Shown: positions 34,232 through 44,280, counted from the first letter of the stretch. The stretch is 64,000 nucleotides of DNA from Bacteroidota bacterium (GCA_016705125.1 JADIYW010000002.1:124001-188000); one strand, 5' to 3'. Program-made: numbers and translations. The notes: generated by a model from the letters alone, not told the origin.

Positions 34232-36925
34232 ATGGTCATGATCATCAACTTTAAATTTTACATTTTTATTTTATTAAGCATTTTTGTTTTTAATACAAAT
34301 TATGCCCAACAAGCAACTATAAGCGGCATTGTACTGAACGAAACAGACGGTAAACCCATGCAAAATGCAATTATTAGTTTGGATAGAGACAATAAGATAA
34401 ATACCGACAATAAAGGTTATTTTCAATTTGAAAATGTAAAAATAGGGTCACATCAATTATATATTGATTTTTTAGGCTATAAAATTGAAAAAATAGATAT
34501 AGAGGTAACAACTGAAAATGAGAATATACAATTAGCCAATATTTTTCTAAAAAGTAGTGAAATACAAATTAGTGAGGTCGTCATTTATGCTACACAAACT
34601 AATTATAACCCTAAATATCAAGGGTCCAATATTACCATATCTTCCAAGGAAATAAAACAAATACAACCATTGGGATCTGAAGAAATTTTAAAACGAGTAC
34701 CCGGTATAAATGTTTCAGGTGATATGGGTATGTCAAACAGACTAAATGTTGGAATAAGGGGTTCTTATCCACGCCGTTCAGTCAATTTATTACTTATGGA
34801 AGATGGCTCACCTATTGCACCCGCACCTTACCTAGCACCCGAAGCATACTATAATCCGCCTGCAGATAGATTGGATGGAATTGAAATTATGAAAGGAGCT
34901 GATATATTAGCTTTTGGTAGCAATACAATGTATGGTGCTATAAATTATATTACAAAAAAACCGCCTATTAAACCAACACTTGGAATCAACCTGTCAGGTG
35001 GAAGCAACCAATACCACTCAGAATATATAACTTATGGTGGTACCTGGGACAAAGTAGGCGCTGAGATTCAAGTACTAAATAAAAATTTTGGAGGTTTTCA
35101 GGACAATTCACAATCTCATATCTTTAATACTACGGCCAAATTATATACTGAATTCAACGCCAAATCCTCGCTTTATGTAAAACTAAATTATCATCAAGAA
35201 AAATCAAAATCAACGTACAGCGCCCTTACTCCATATAGTTTTTTAACGGATGCTAAACAAAATCCATTCGATGCCGACGACTTATTTACTAGAAGGTATG
35301 CGGTAGATTTAATCTACAATTACAAAATAACCGATAAATTAATCCTTTCTACAAAATTATATGCAAATCAATTTCAGAGAGATTGGTGGAGACAAGAAAA
35401 TACGATTATAAAAGCCTCCACTGCTGCTGCATATTTAGGAGAAGATATATATAATGATAGATATGCTTATTTGATTGGTGAAACATTTGGTGATAATGAT
35501 TATTTAAGGGTAGGTAAAATCGTAAATGGAAGAGAAAGTACCAGAGCCAGAAATCGGATGTTCAGAGTTGCAGGCCTTAGTGAGACAATAAAATACAATT
35601 ATGAAAAAGGAAATTTAATCATGAATATTGAAGGAAATATAAAAGGTCATTGGGAAACGTTCAATAACATAGAATTTATTAATGATTCGTCTCGATTTGC
35701 ACGAAGTGGCAAATTAGACAAAGACCAATTTTATAAATTGGGTGCCTATTCTGCTTTTGTAAAAAATAGAATACAAGTAAAAAATTTAATTATTACTCCA
35801 TCCTTAAGGTATGAATTTGTAAGAGTGGATGGTTTTGATAGGGTAGCAATTTCTAAAATGACTAATAATAATGGAAGTAAAAACTTTGGAGGACAAAAAA
35901 ACACGTATAATAGTTTTATTCCCGGATTAACGGTTGCATATAATTTAAAAGAAGACAATAAACTAAATGTATTTGCTGGTGTTTACAAAGGCTACACCGC
36001 ACCAATTGCAGATAATGCATTTCTAACTGTAGATAATGGAGTTGTGAGCACACCAACTGCTGACCAAACCATTAATAGAAAACCTGAAACAAGTATAAAT
36101 TTCGAAATTGGAATAAAAGGATTACTATTTGATCAGTTTGCAAATTTTCAAGCAACATATTTCAATAATCACATTAAAAACTACTACTCTGCAGGAAGAA
36201 ATGAAGCATTTCAAACATTGGGTGCTGTAAATATCCAAGGTCTTGAAATGGGATTAAACCTAAACTTACATCAGCTATATAATAATCAAAATCATAAATT
36301 AACAGTAAATATAGGTGTATCTATTACAAAAGGAAAAATATTAAGTGGTTTATTAAAAGATAGTGATTTACTAAAAGCCAAACATACAGATGCAACAAAA
36401 CAAGAACTTATTGATAAAATAAATGGTGAAAGACCGGGATTTGATGTTTATTTTGCTAGTTCCACAGGGCAAGACAGTTTAATCTCTGGCCAAATGGCTT
36501 TAGCTGATTTTGGAAAAATAAAAAGACTAGATTTTGTATTTGGCAAAAACGGCCTAACCAATAATACCGCTCCATACATTCCATTATATTTGTTAAACTT
36601 TGGGTTTAATTACGACTATAAAGGATTTGGAGTTGGAGCAAACATTAATATTGTTGCAAAACAATATACAGATTACTTGAACTTTAAAAATGAAACAGCC
36701 GAGGGTGCTATTGGGCAATTAAATGCATTTAATACCATTGATTTGAACCTATCCTATTCATTTGAGGCAAATAAAAACAAGTATTTAAATGGACTTAGAT
36801 TATTCGTTACCGGAAAGAACATCAGTAACAGAATTTATGAATCATCCAGATTACATAGAGTTTCGTCAGGCATTATGCCCGCTGGTTTTATACAAATCAA
36901 TGGTGGCGCTAACTACACCTTTTAA
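34232..36925 (+). CDS. TonB-dependent outer-membrane receptor
   Basis: An 897-residue receptor with signal peptide (about 1-25), a carboxypeptidase-like domain at 30-115 (ISGIVLNETDGKPMQNAI), a plug domain at about 135-240 (VPGINVSGDMGMSNRLNVGIRG, then MKGADILAFGSNTMYGAINY) and a 22-strand barrel. The C-terminal residues end in Phe (GGANYTF), as expected for outer-membrane barrels. FecA-like architecture and the Fur-like promoter element suggest iron chelate uptake, but the ligand is not determined. There is no SusD partner, so it is not a glycan system. A pirin gene follows. Confidence 0.9.
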   Translation: MVMIINFKFYIFILLSIFVFNTNYAQQATISGIVLNETDGKPMQNAIISLDRDNKINTDNKGYFQFENVKIGSHQLYIDFLGYKIEKIDIEVTTENENIQLANIFLKSSEIQISEVVIYATQTNYNPKYQGSNITISSKEIKQIQPLGSEEILKRVPGINVSGDMGMSNRLNVGIRGSYPRRSVNLLLMEDGSPIAPAPYLAPEAYYNPPADRLDGIEIMKGADILAFGSNTMYGAINYITKKPPIKPTLGINLSGGSNQYHSEYITYGGTWDKVGAEIQVLNKNFGGFQDNSQSHIFNTTAKLYTEFNAKSSLYVKLNYHQEKSKSTYSALTPYSFLTDAKQNPFDADDLFTRRYAVDLIYNYKITDKLILSTKLYANQFQRDWWRQENTIIKASTAAAYLGEDIYNDRYAYLIGETFGDNDYLRVGKIVNGRESTRARNRMFRVAGLSETIKYNYEKGNLIMNIEGNIKGHWETFNNIEFINDSSRFARSGKLDKDQFYKLGAYSAFVKNRIQVKNLIITPSLRYEFVRVDGFDRVAISKMTNNNGSKNFGGQKNTYNSFIPGLTVAYNLKEDNKLNVFAGVYKGYTAPIADNAFLTVDNGVVSTPTADQTINRKPETSINFEIGIKGLLFDQFANFQATYFNNHIKNYYSAGRNEAFQTLGAVNIQGLEMGLNLNLHQLYNNQNHKLTVNIGVSITKGKILSGLLKDSDLLKAKHTDATKQELIDKINGERPGFDVYFASSTGQDSLISGQMALADFGKIKRLDFVFGKNGLTNNTAPYIPLYLLNFGFNYDYKGFGVGANINIVAKQYTDYLNFKNETAEGAIGQLNAFNTIDLNLSYSFEANKNKYLNGLRLFVTGKNISNRIYESSRLHRVSSGIMPAGFIQINGGANYTF

Positions 36926-36935
36926 TCAAAAAAAT

Positions 36936-37646
36936 ATGCAATTTAAATTACAAAAAGCAAACGAAAGAGGAACTGCCGACCATGGATGGCTGAAGGCAAA
37001 ACATAGCTTTAGTTTTGCATCCTATTACCATCCCGAAAAAATGAATTTCGGCGCTTTAAGCGTGTTAAACGATGATATTATTGCAGGTGGAATGGGATTT
37101 GGTATGCACCCACACGACAATATGGAAATTATAACTATACCTCTTGAAGGAGCACTTGAACATAAAGATAGCATTGGAAATATTGGCTATATTGAAGCTG
37201 GTGATGTACAAGTAATGAGTGCTGGAACGGGAATTAGGCATAGTGAATACAATAAAAATAAAGATAAATTCCTCAAATTATTCCAAATATGGATAATGCC
37301 AAACGTACGTAATGTCCCACCTCGATATGACCAAATTAGTTTAAACCTTGAAGAAAGACATAATAAATTACAACAAATCATTTCGCCTAATAAGAATGAA
37401 GATGGCATTTGGATACATCAAAATGCTTGGATACATATTGCAAAATTTGATGCTAATTTACAAACGCAATACACTTTAAAATCAAAAGATAATGGAATTT
37501 ACCTTCTAAATATTAGTGGCGAAATAGGTGTCCTTGATCAATTACTTGAATCTAGGGATGCTATCGCCATTACAAATAAAGAAGAAATTGAAATAAAGGC
37601 AATCACCGATGCAGAATTTTTAATTATAGAAGTGCCTATGATTTAA
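36936..37646 (+). CDS. Pirin family protein
   Basis: A 236-residue bicupin of the pirin/YhhW family. The metal site is suggested by GMHPHDNMEIITIP (His-x-His) at about 55-68 and by EHKDSIGN and RHSEYN, with the second cupin around residues 140-230. Relatives are iron-dependent quercetinases or regulators; the natural substrate here is unknown. I use the ATG at 36936 because it gives the usual family start QFKLQKANERGTADHGW. It lies 10 nt after the TonB receptor stop, so it is likely in its operon and perhaps iron-regulated too. Confidence 0.88.
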   Translation: MQFKLQKANERGTADHGWLKAKHSFSFASYYHPEKMNFGALSVLNDDIIAGGMGFGMHPHDNMEIITIPLEGALEHKDSIGNIGYIEAGDVQVMSAGTGIRHSEYNKNKDKFLKLFQIWIMPNVRNVPPRYDQISLNLEERHNKLQQIISPNKNEDGIWIHQNAWIHIAKFDANLQTQYTLKSKDNGIYLLNISGEIGVLDQLLESRDAIAITNKEEIEIKAITDAEFLIIEVPMI

Positions 37647-37660
37647 TAACAAATATCATT

Positions 37661-38368
37661 TTATCTATGACAACAATTCACCGTTTCATCCATTAATGAT
37701 GGTGATATATAAGGAATACCAAGGTTCATACCTCGAATAATAAGTAAAATAGCCATTCCCATAATTAAATATGGTGTGACAGCATTTATTTTTAATCGAA
37801 TATTTTGAGATAAAAATTTACCAAAATACATCAACAAAACCATTACCGGAATTGTACCTAAACCAAAACCGAACATCAAAAGACTACTTTTAAAAACACT
37901 TCCGGTGGCAATAGCAGCTGCAATAGCAACATATACCAAACCACAAGGCAAAAACCCATTTAAAATACCAATAAACAAATAAGATAAAACTGATTTTTCT
38001 GATTTCAAATAAACACCCAATTGGTTTTTTATTTTGCTAGTGAAACGATAAAAAATAGCAAAATTCACTTTCCCAAATCTTTGATTCAGAAAAAGCAAAA
38101 GCAATAAAACACCTGAAAAAATAGATAAAAATTGTTGTATTTTAAAAAATGTAAAAGTACTTCCTATTAATCCAAATAGCATTCCAAAAATTGCATAGGA
38201 AATAGATCTTCCAATATTGTATAATAAAACAGAAACTAATTTCTCTGCTTGCTGAAATTGATGAATTGGCAACGATAATGCAATTGGACCACACATGCCA
38301 ATACAATGAAAACTACCAAATAAACCTATTCCGTATCCTGATAATAAAACAAAAAGCCATTCTTGCAT
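37661..38368 (-). CDS. SafE-type membrane protein of the cbb3 cluster
   Basis: A 235-residue membrane protein with about six hydrophobic segments. GIGLFGSFHCIGMCGPIALSLP at the start (one of the H-C-x-G-M-C-G signatures) identifies the sulfite exporter/SafE-like family often found at the end of cbb3 oxidase operons, where it is associated with CcoH/CcoS-type assembly and copper supply. Its start overlaps the FixH stop (TAATG). The substrate is not known. Confidence 0.8.
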   Translation of the reverse strand: MQEWLFVLLSGYGIGLFGSFHCIGMCGPIALSLPIHQFQQAEKLVSVLLYNIGRSISYAIFGMLFGLIGSTFTFFKIQQFLSIFSGVLLLLLFLNQRFGKVNFAIFYRFTSKIKNQLGVYLKSEKSVLSYLFIGILNGFLPCGLVYVAIAAAIATGSVFKSSLLMFGFGLGTIPVMVLLMYFGKFLSQNIRLKINAVTPYLIMGMAILLIIRGMNLGIPYISPSLMDETVNCCHR

Positions 38369-38805
38369 TAATCCAAAATCAATTTTTCGGTTCTATAATA
38401 CATCGTTTTTTCATTATACCATTCCACTCGAGCTGTAAAAGAACCTTTTCCAAATTTATTCTTTTCAATATTATAAACACCTAAACTATCTGGAACAAAA
38501 GAAACTCGAATATCTTTACTTTGGTCATCATTTTTAAGAAACTCAATTTTACCGTTATTAAACTTTTGCACCAAATTAATTGGCAGTTTAATTGAAATTA
38601 TTGATTCATTTTGAGTGAAAATTTTCTGATTAGATGCATCATTCAACCTACGAGATGCATCAATCAATAACTGATATTTTGTTTCTTTTTCATAATAATT
38701 ATTATCTATTAATTCATTATTCTGTTGAAATGCAATGTAAACCATGCCAAACATTATCAAAACGAATGCAATAATTACTAATAATATTTTATGTCCCCAA
38801 TTCAT
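38368..38805 (-). CDS. ccoH: FixH/CcoH family cbb3 oxidase assembly protein
   Basis: A 145-residue protein with one N-terminal transmembrane segment (about 5-27, ILLVIIAFVLIMFGMVYIAF) and a periplasmic beta-domain. YYEKETKYQLLIDASRRLN is typical of FixH. It assists assembly of the cbb3 oxidase. It overlaps the next gene and follows ccoG by 12 nt in a minus-strand operon. Confidence 0.88.
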   Translation of the reverse strand: MNWGHKILLVIIAFVLIMFGMVYIAFQQNNELIDNNYYEKETKYQLLIDASRRLNDASNQKIFTQNESIISIKLPINLVQKFNNGKIEFLKNDDQSKDIRVSFVPDSLGVYNIEKNKFGKGSFTARVEWYNEKTMYYRTEKLILD

Positions 38806-38817
38806 GTTTTTTTTTAT

Positions 38818-40221
38818 TTAAATAAATGGCCCTAAAAATTTAGTCTTTATGGTCTGAATTTTTTCACCATCTTTATATACTCCTATTTTAATCGATGTAC
38901 TTCTCTTTTTTATTTCTTTTTTAGGTATTTCAAGAAAAAATGTTCTTTCATTAACGGTTTCACTTTTAAGTACAATTTCTTTATCACCTACAAGCTTCAC
39001 CGACCCCTCCAATTCCTCCAATTTTAGGGTGATTGGCACCTTGTATTTTGTTTTATTTATAATTTTAGCATCAAACAAATTGCTGAGTTTGTCCTCTCCC
39101 ACTTCCTGATAAAGTGGTCCTTTAACTCGAGCAATAAATGTATCAATCGTTTTTCGAGTTGCAACTAATGTCATCATAAAGATAAACAAAATCAACAACA
39201 ATCCAGTATATGCTTTTATTCTGGCATTAAATACAAACTTTTTTCCAGTTGTTATTTCATTTTCAGAAGCATACCTAATAAGCCCCTTTTCAAAATGAAC
39301 TGTTTCCATCACTTCATCACAAGCATCTATACATGCAGTACATCCGACACATTCCATTTGAAGCCCATTTCTAATATCAATTCCTGTAGGACAAACCTGA
39401 ACACATTTCATGCAATTAATACAATCACCTTCTTTTCTTTCTTCATTTTTATGCAATTTACCTCTTGGCTCCCCTCTATTATAATCATATGAAATTTGCA
39501 TGGTATCCTTGTCAAACATTACACCTTGTAAACGTCCATAAGGGCAAATGGTTGTGCAAACTATTTCACGTACAAATGCAAAAACTCCATAAAAAAGATA
39601 GGTAAAAATAATTAACCCCGAAAGTAATCCAATATGTTCAGTTACGGGCTCTTTGATTACCTTAATCACTTCATCAATACCTAATACATAAGATAAAAAT
39701 GTGTGGGCAATTACAAATGAGATAAAAAAGTATATGAAATGCTTAAGGGATTTTTTCAAAATCCATTCCTTTGTCCACTTATTGGCGTTTAATTTCTTTT
39801 GTTGGCTAGGCGTTCCTTCTATCAACCATTCAATTGGCCGAAAGACAAATTCTAAAAAGACTGTTTGTGGGCAAACCCACCCACAAAACAATCTTCCAAA
39901 AACCACCGTAAACAAAACAATAAAAACAATAAATGTAATCATTGCTACAGCAAAAATAAAAAAATCTTGTGGCCAAAATATCTTTGTAAATAATATAAAC
40001 TTCCCTTTGGGGACATTAATCATCAGAAAAGGCAATCCATTTACTTTTATAAATGGCATTATAAAAAATATAGCCAAATAAAAATATGCCAATACTTTAC
40101 GATAGTTGAACCATTTACCTTTAGGCTTTAAGGCATATACCCAATTGCGCCCACCAGTTTTGTTAACGGTACTTACCCTATCTCTATAGGTCTCAGCATG
40201 TAATAAATCCTCTTCTTTCAA
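38818..40221 (-). CDS. ccoG: cbb3 oxidase maturation protein CcoG/FixG
   Basis: A 467-residue membrane protein with about five transmembrane segments, including YFYLAIFFIMPFIKVNG and a NapH-like region (FGRLFCGWVCPQTVFLE). Two ferredoxin-type 4Fe-4S motifs follow near residue 265-300 (GDCINCMKCVQVCPTGI and CVGCTACIDACDEV). CcoG is a cupric reductase feeding copper to the oxidase. The C-terminal 100 residues form a periplasmic immunoglobulin-like domain. It starts 3 nt after the ccoP stop. Confidence 0.94.
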   Translation of the reverse strand: MKEEDLLHAETYRDRVSTVNKTGGRNWVYALKPKGKWFNYRKVLAYFYLAIFFIMPFIKVNGLPFLMINVPKGKFILFTKIFWPQDFFIFAVAMITFIVFIVLFTVVFGRLFCGWVCPQTVFLEFVFRPIEWLIEGTPSQQKKLNANKWTKEWILKKSLKHFIYFFISFVIAHTFLSYVLGIDEVIKVIKEPVTEHIGLLSGLIIFTYLFYGVFAFVREIVCTTICPYGRLQGVMFDKDTMQISYDYNRGEPRGKLHKNEERKEGDCINCMKCVQVCPTGIDIRNGLQMECVGCTACIDACDEVMETVHFEKGLIRYASENEITTGKKFVFNARIKAYTGLLLILFIFMMTLVATRKTIDTFIARVKGPLYQEVGEDKLSNLFDAKIINKTKYKVPITLKLEELEGSVKLVGDKEIVLKSETVNERTFFLEIPKKEIKKRSTSIKIGVYKDGEKIQTIKTKFLGPFI

Positions 40222-40224
40222 TGT

Positions 40225-41355
40225 TTATTCTTTTATATTTAAAGAATCTTTACTTGTATTTCCTGCAGGTGCTTGCTCAGCATATTTATCACCTTGAGGC
40301 TCTTTTCCACCAGCTACATTGGTACCCTTTATTGAATTAATATAACTTGCAATCTCTGCAATTTGATTAGGAGAAAATTGATTTTCCCATGCAATCATAC
40401 CTTTTTCTTGCCAACCATATTTTATAATTTTAAAAATATCCTTGATATCTCCTCCATGAATCCAATAATCATCTGTTAGGTTAGGCCCAACCCCTCCTTT
40501 CATACTCTGTCCATTTGGTCCATGACAAGAGGAACAATAAGCACCAAAAACTGCTCTTCCCTTTGCTATTTCGCTACTGCCAAGCATTACAACGGTGTTT
40601 TCATCTACGGAATTGCCTTCCTTGCTTAACATTGCAGCCTTCTCTATTTCTGCTTGTTCCATCTCAGCATTAAATTCTTCAATTTGTAATGGTGCCGATT
40701 TACTTATGTGGTAAACATATAAATAAACTATTGCAAACAAAATTGAAGCAAGAAATCCAAATTTAAACCAAGGCGGTGTTATATTATCCAATTCTCTGAT
40801 TCCATCATAATTATGTCCAGTATCGATAGTATCCTCTTCATCTAATGCTTTAAAATTATTCGCCTTACGCCATTGAAGGGCAAGCCAACTTTCTTTTGCT
40901 ACTTCCTTTGAACTTTCTGTTTTTGGTTTTGCAATATTTAGCAATTTGTTTATTTGTCCTAAAAAATAAACCATTATCAAAATCTCCAAAACAATTATAC
41001 TTATTATGCAATATGTAATAAAACTTGTGGAGCTTGCTGGCGCAGTATTGGCAGCTACTTGTGCATTTGCGATTTGAGAAAAACTAAATAGCAATAAAAA
41101 AGTTCCAATACCCTTTCCTAAGTCTTTGCTTTTCTGACCTATATTCCATTTAACCATCGACAAATAGGTATTCGCCAATAAAAACAATGGTAACAGCAAA
41201 ATAAATGCTATCGCTATTAAAGTTGAATTCATATCCCAACTGCCACCAGAAGTTGCTGCTGTAGTATTGGCAAGCTCCCCTTGTGCAATAAGAAAAGAAG
41301 GTGTGAAAATTGTTGCCATAATGGCAACAATTTTCTTTAAATTATTTATCCTCAT
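40225..41355 (-). CDS. ccoP: cbb3 oxidase subunit III, monohaem CcoP
   Basis: Membrane c-type cytochrome that passes electrons to the oxidase core. I set the start at ATG 41353-41355, giving 376 residues and a clean 10-nt gap after ccoQ; an in-frame ATG at 41376 would overlap ccoQ by 11 nt. The N-terminus looks like a signal segment, followed by transmembrane helices near 45-65 and 110-130. Only one haem motif is present (C-S-S-C-H, near residue 275), whereas the proteobacterial subunit has two. Single-haem CcoP is usual in Bacteroidota. Confidence 0.92.
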   Translation of the reverse strand: MRINNLKKIVAIMATIFTPSFLIAQGELANTTAATSGGSWDMNSTLIAIAFILLLPLFLLANTYLSMVKWNIGQKSKDLGKGIGTFLLLFSFSQIANAQVAANTAPASSTSFITYCIISIIVLEILIMVYFLGQINKLLNIAKPKTESSKEVAKESWLALQWRKANNFKALDEEDTIDTGHNYDGIRELDNITPPWFKFGFLASILFAIVYLYVYHISKSAPLQIEEFNAEMEQAEIEKAAMLSKEGNSVDENTVVMLGSSEIAKGRAVFGAYCSSCHGPNGQSMKGGVGPNLTDDYWIHGGDIKDIFKIIKYGWQEKGMIAWENQFSPNQIAEIASYINSIKGTNVAGGKEPQGDKYAEQAPAGNTSKDSLNIKE

Positions 41356-41365
41356 TTGCTTTATT

Positions 41366-41530
41366 TTAATTGTCATCTAATGGAAGATTTTCAATCCTCT
41401 TTAATTCATTTCTGTCAATACTATATATCCAAAGTGTGGCTATAATAAAAAATGCCACAAACATAACCAAGGAAATTAATGGGTAAATACCCACCCCTGT
41501 AATTTGTTCCAAATACGTTGAAAATTTCAT
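41366..41530 (-). CDS. ccoQ: cbb3 oxidase small subunit CcoQ-like
   Basis: A 54-residue single-pass membrane protein, KFSTYLEQITGVGIYPLIS then SLVMFVAFFIIATLWIYSIDR and a charged tail (NELKRIENLPLDDN). It starts 5 nt after the ccoNO stop and ends just before ccoP, the position of CcoQ, which stabilises the complex. It was too short to be found by ordinary ORF length cut-offs. Confidence 0.85.
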   Translation of the reverse strand: MKFSTYLEQITGVGIYPLISLVMFVAFFIIATLWIYSIDRNELKRIENLPLDDN

Positions 41531-41535
41531 AATAA

Positions 41536-43665
41536 TTAATTTTGTGTTTTACCTTCTAATTTAATATCTGTCCCTAACCTTTGCAAATAAGCTATGATCG
41601 CTATGATTTCTTTATTACTCACAATCTCAATATCATTCTTTTTCAAATCCTCGGTAATAGATTTGGCTTGCTTTTCTAAATCTGCGTTAGCAATGGCTTC
41701 ATACCCTTTTGGATATGGCACGCCAATCATACGCATTGCATGAATTTTTGAATTGGTACTTGCCATATCAATTTCCTTTTCATATAAAAATGGATAAGGA
41801 GGCATTACTGACCCAGGTGCCATTGCACTTGGTTCAATCATGTGATTAAAATGCCATGAATTGCCATACTTACCACCAATTCTCGCCAAATCAGGGCCAG
41901 TACGCTTACTTCCCCATTGGAAAGGGTGATCGTAAACAAATTCTCCTGCCTTTGAATATTCACCGTACCTGCTTACTTCGTACCTAAATGGTCGAATCAT
42001 TTGTGAATGGCAATTATAACATCCCTCTCGTATATAAATATCCCTGCCTTGCAATTCCAATGGTGTGTATGGTTTTACCGATGTTATTGTAGGTATATTC
42101 TCTTTAACCAAAAAGGTAGGAATCAATTCGATTATACCACCCAATGCCACCACTATCAAACTTAATACAAGCAATAATATTGGTTTTCTCTCAATAAAAC
42201 TATGCCAAATTGAAGACGCTGGTGCTTTATAAGCCTTCACTAATGCTGGAGCTTCGGCTTCTTCAGTTGCCAAAAATTGACCAGACTTAGCTGTTTTAAC
42301 TAAATTATAAACCATTATAATAACACCTACCAAATAAATAGTACCACCCAAGGCACGTAGTATATAAAAAGGAACTACGGTTTGCACGATATCTATAAAT
42401 TGATATTGTAATTGTCCCTCAGGCGTAAATGCCTTCATCAGAAAATAAGATCGAAAAGCACTCCAATACATAGGAACTGCATAAAGGATAATACCCAAAG
42501 TGCCTATCCAAAAATGCGTAGCTGCCAATTTTTTAGAGAATAAATTCGTTTTAAATAATTTTGGAAACAACCAATACATCATTCCAAATGTTAAAAAACC
42601 ATTCCACCCCAAGGCGCCTATATGCACGTGTGCTATTGTCCAATCACTATAATGTGAAATAGCATTTACATTTTTCAAAGACAACATTGGCCCTTCAAAT
42701 GTAGACATACCATAGCAAGTAACAGCAACGACAAAAAATTTCAAAATAGGATCTTCACGCACTTTATCCCAAGCTCCTCTTAAAGTAAAAAGTCCATTTA
42801 GCATTCCACCCCAACTAGGCAAAAGAAGCATGATTGAAAAAACGGTACCCAAAGACTGCGCCCAATCTGGCAAAGCTGTATATAATAAATGGTGAGGACC
42901 TGCCCAAATATAAAGAAAAATCAAACTCCAAAAGTGCACAATACTTAATCGATATGAATAAACAGGACGATTAGCAGCCTTCGGTAGAAAATAATACATT
43001 AATCCCAAATAGGGTGTTGTTAAAAAGAATGCCACCGCATTATGACCATACCACCATTGCACCAATGCATCTTGTACGCCGGCATACATAGAGTAACTTT
43101 TCATAAATGAAACCGGAATCTCCATTGAATTAACAATATGTAACATGGCAACAGTTACCCAAGAGGCTATAAAAAACCAAATGGCTACATATAAATGACG
43201 CTCCCTACGGGTAAGGATAGTTCCAAACATGTTGATACCAAAAACCACCCAAATAAGGGTAATTAAAATATCAATAGGCCATTCCAATTCAGCATATTCC
43301 TTTCCGGTGGTGAATCCCATTAGAAGCGAAACTGCGGCACATACAATGATAAATTGCCAACCCCAAAAATGAATGCTTCCTAATGTTTTATTCCACATCG
43401 GGGTTTTTAGTAACCATGGGATTGCATAATAAACTGCAGTAAAAATACCATTCCCCACAAATGCAAAAATAACTGCATTGGTATGTACTGGTCGTAATCT
43501 TCCAAATGCGAGATGAGGAAAATATTCACTCAAATTTAGCACCGGAAACGCCAATTGAAATGCCGCAATAACACCTAGCAACATACCAACTACTCCCCAA
43601 AATATACATGCAATTGCAAAATATTTTGGGAGCTTGTTGTCGTAATAAAATTTTTCTATACTCAT
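41536..43665 (-). CDS. ccoNO: cbb3 oxidase fused subunit I/II (CcoN-CcoO)
   Basis: A 709-residue fusion of the catalytic haem-copper subunit CcoN (about 1-480) and the monohaem c-type subunit CcoO (about 500-709). CcoN shows VHTNAVIFAFVGNGIF, the copper/haem histidine segment QWWYGHNAVAFFLT, and TIAHVHIGALGWNGF. The CcoO part has C-Y-N-C-H near residue 549 (GCYNCHSQMIRPF) and axial Met segments (SAMAPGSVMPPYPFL). This is the terminal oxidase for low-oxygen respiration; fusion of N and O is characteristic of Bacteroidota. It overlaps ccoS (ATGA). Confidence 0.95.
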   Translation of the reverse strand: MSIEKFYYDNKLPKYFAIACIFWGVVGMLLGVIAAFQLAFPVLNLSEYFPHLAFGRLRPVHTNAVIFAFVGNGIFTAVYYAIPWLLKTPMWNKTLGSIHFWGWQFIIVCAAVSLLMGFTTGKEYAELEWPIDILITLIWVVFGINMFGTILTRRERHLYVAIWFFIASWVTVAMLHIVNSMEIPVSFMKSYSMYAGVQDALVQWWYGHNAVAFFLTTPYLGLMYYFLPKAANRPVYSYRLSIVHFWSLIFLYIWAGPHHLLYTALPDWAQSLGTVFSIMLLLPSWGGMLNGLFTLRGAWDKVREDPILKFFVVAVTCYGMSTFEGPMLSLKNVNAISHYSDWTIAHVHIGALGWNGFLTFGMMYWLFPKLFKTNLFSKKLAATHFWIGTLGIILYAVPMYWSAFRSYFLMKAFTPEGQLQYQFIDIVQTVVPFYILRALGGTIYLVGVIIMVYNLVKTAKSGQFLATEEAEAPALVKAYKAPASSIWHSFIERKPILLLVLSLIVVALGGIIELIPTFLVKENIPTITSVKPYTPLELQGRDIYIREGCYNCHSQMIRPFRYEVSRYGEYSKAGEFVYDHPFQWGSKRTGPDLARIGGKYGNSWHFNHMIEPSAMAPGSVMPPYPFLYEKEIDMASTNSKIHAMRMIGVPYPKGYEAIANADLEKQAKSITEDLKKNDIEIVSNKEIIAIIAYLQRLGTDIKLEGKTQN

Positions 43666-43820
43666 AAATTATTGTTTTTATTCTTATCTTCAAATAAAAT
43701 TCTCTGGCTAGGACTTTCTGTGTCATCAAATTGTCCATCATTTACACTCCAAAAAAATGCCACTAAAAAACCACCTGCTATACAAATACTAATGCATAAT
43801 AATAGAATTATAACTGCCAT
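43662..43820 (-). CDS. ccoS: cbb3 oxidase maturation protein CcoS
   Basis: A 52-residue single-pass protein (MAVIILLLCISICIAGGFLV), with AFFWSVNDGQFDDTESPSQR directly after the helix, the CcoS signature. CcoS is needed for haem and copper incorporation into the oxidase. Its TGA overlaps the ATG of ccoNO, so they are translationally coupled. It was too short to be found by the usual length cut-off. Confidence 0.92.
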   Translation of the reverse strand: MAVIILLLCISICIAGGFLVAFFWSVNDGQFDDTESPSQRILFEDKNKNNNL

Positions 43821-43830
43821 TTTTTTTTAA

Positions 43831-44247
43831 TTAAGCCTGATCTAAAAAATATTTAATAATGTCTTTGGTTGTCACAATTCCCTTTAATTCTTGGCCTTCA
43901 ACTACAGGCAATGCATGAAAATTCGCATTTGCAAACACCTCAGCAATTTCTAAAATAGAGTCTGTTGTTTCTACTACCACAGGATTTTGTGTCATTAAAT
44001 GACCTAATGTTAATGAATCTAATATTGCATCTAACCCTCCATCTTGATTATCATACAAAGTATTAATTGATAAGCGATTAATATCAGAACTGCTTATAAT
44101 TCCTACTATCTCATTACCTCGCATAATTGGAAGATGATGAATGTTTTCGGATTTAAAAATACCTGCAACTGTCCTCAAATCAGCTGTTTCTAAAATTGAA
44201 TGCACATTTTTTGTCATAATGTGGCTAACTGGCTCCCTCTTTTTCAT
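43831..44247 (-). CDS. Tandem CBS-domain protein
   Basis: A 138-residue protein made of two CBS domains. MTKNVHSILETADLRTVAGIF begins the first and MTQNPVVVETTDSILEIAEVF the second, each with the HHLP/HALP turn and the GIISSSD/GIVTTKD strand. CBS pairs bind adenine nucleotides or related ligands and act as energy sensors. It lies between ccoI and ccoS in the cbb3 operon, with 33 and 10 nt gaps, so it may tune the oxidase or copper ATPase; that role is inferred from position. Confidence 0.85.
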   Translation of the reverse strand: MKKREPVSHIMTKNVHSILETADLRTVAGIFKSENIHHLPIMRGNEIVGIISSSDINRLSINTLYDNQDGGLDAILDSLTLGHLMTQNPVVVETTDSILEIAEVFANANFHALPVVEGQELKGIVTTKDIIKYFLDQA

Positions 44248-44280
44248 ATTGATTTTAATTAATTAATTTAAAAATTTTAT

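Noticed and set aside
34232..36925. SusC-type glycan receptor
   Set aside because: No SusD gene follows, the barrel is shorter than SusC, and the promoter carries a Fur-like site, so an iron-type receptor is more likely.
41366..41376. Upstream ATG of ccoP overlapping ccoQ
   Set aside because: The start at 41355 gives a normal signal-like N-terminus and a clean gap; the longer start adds unlikely residues.
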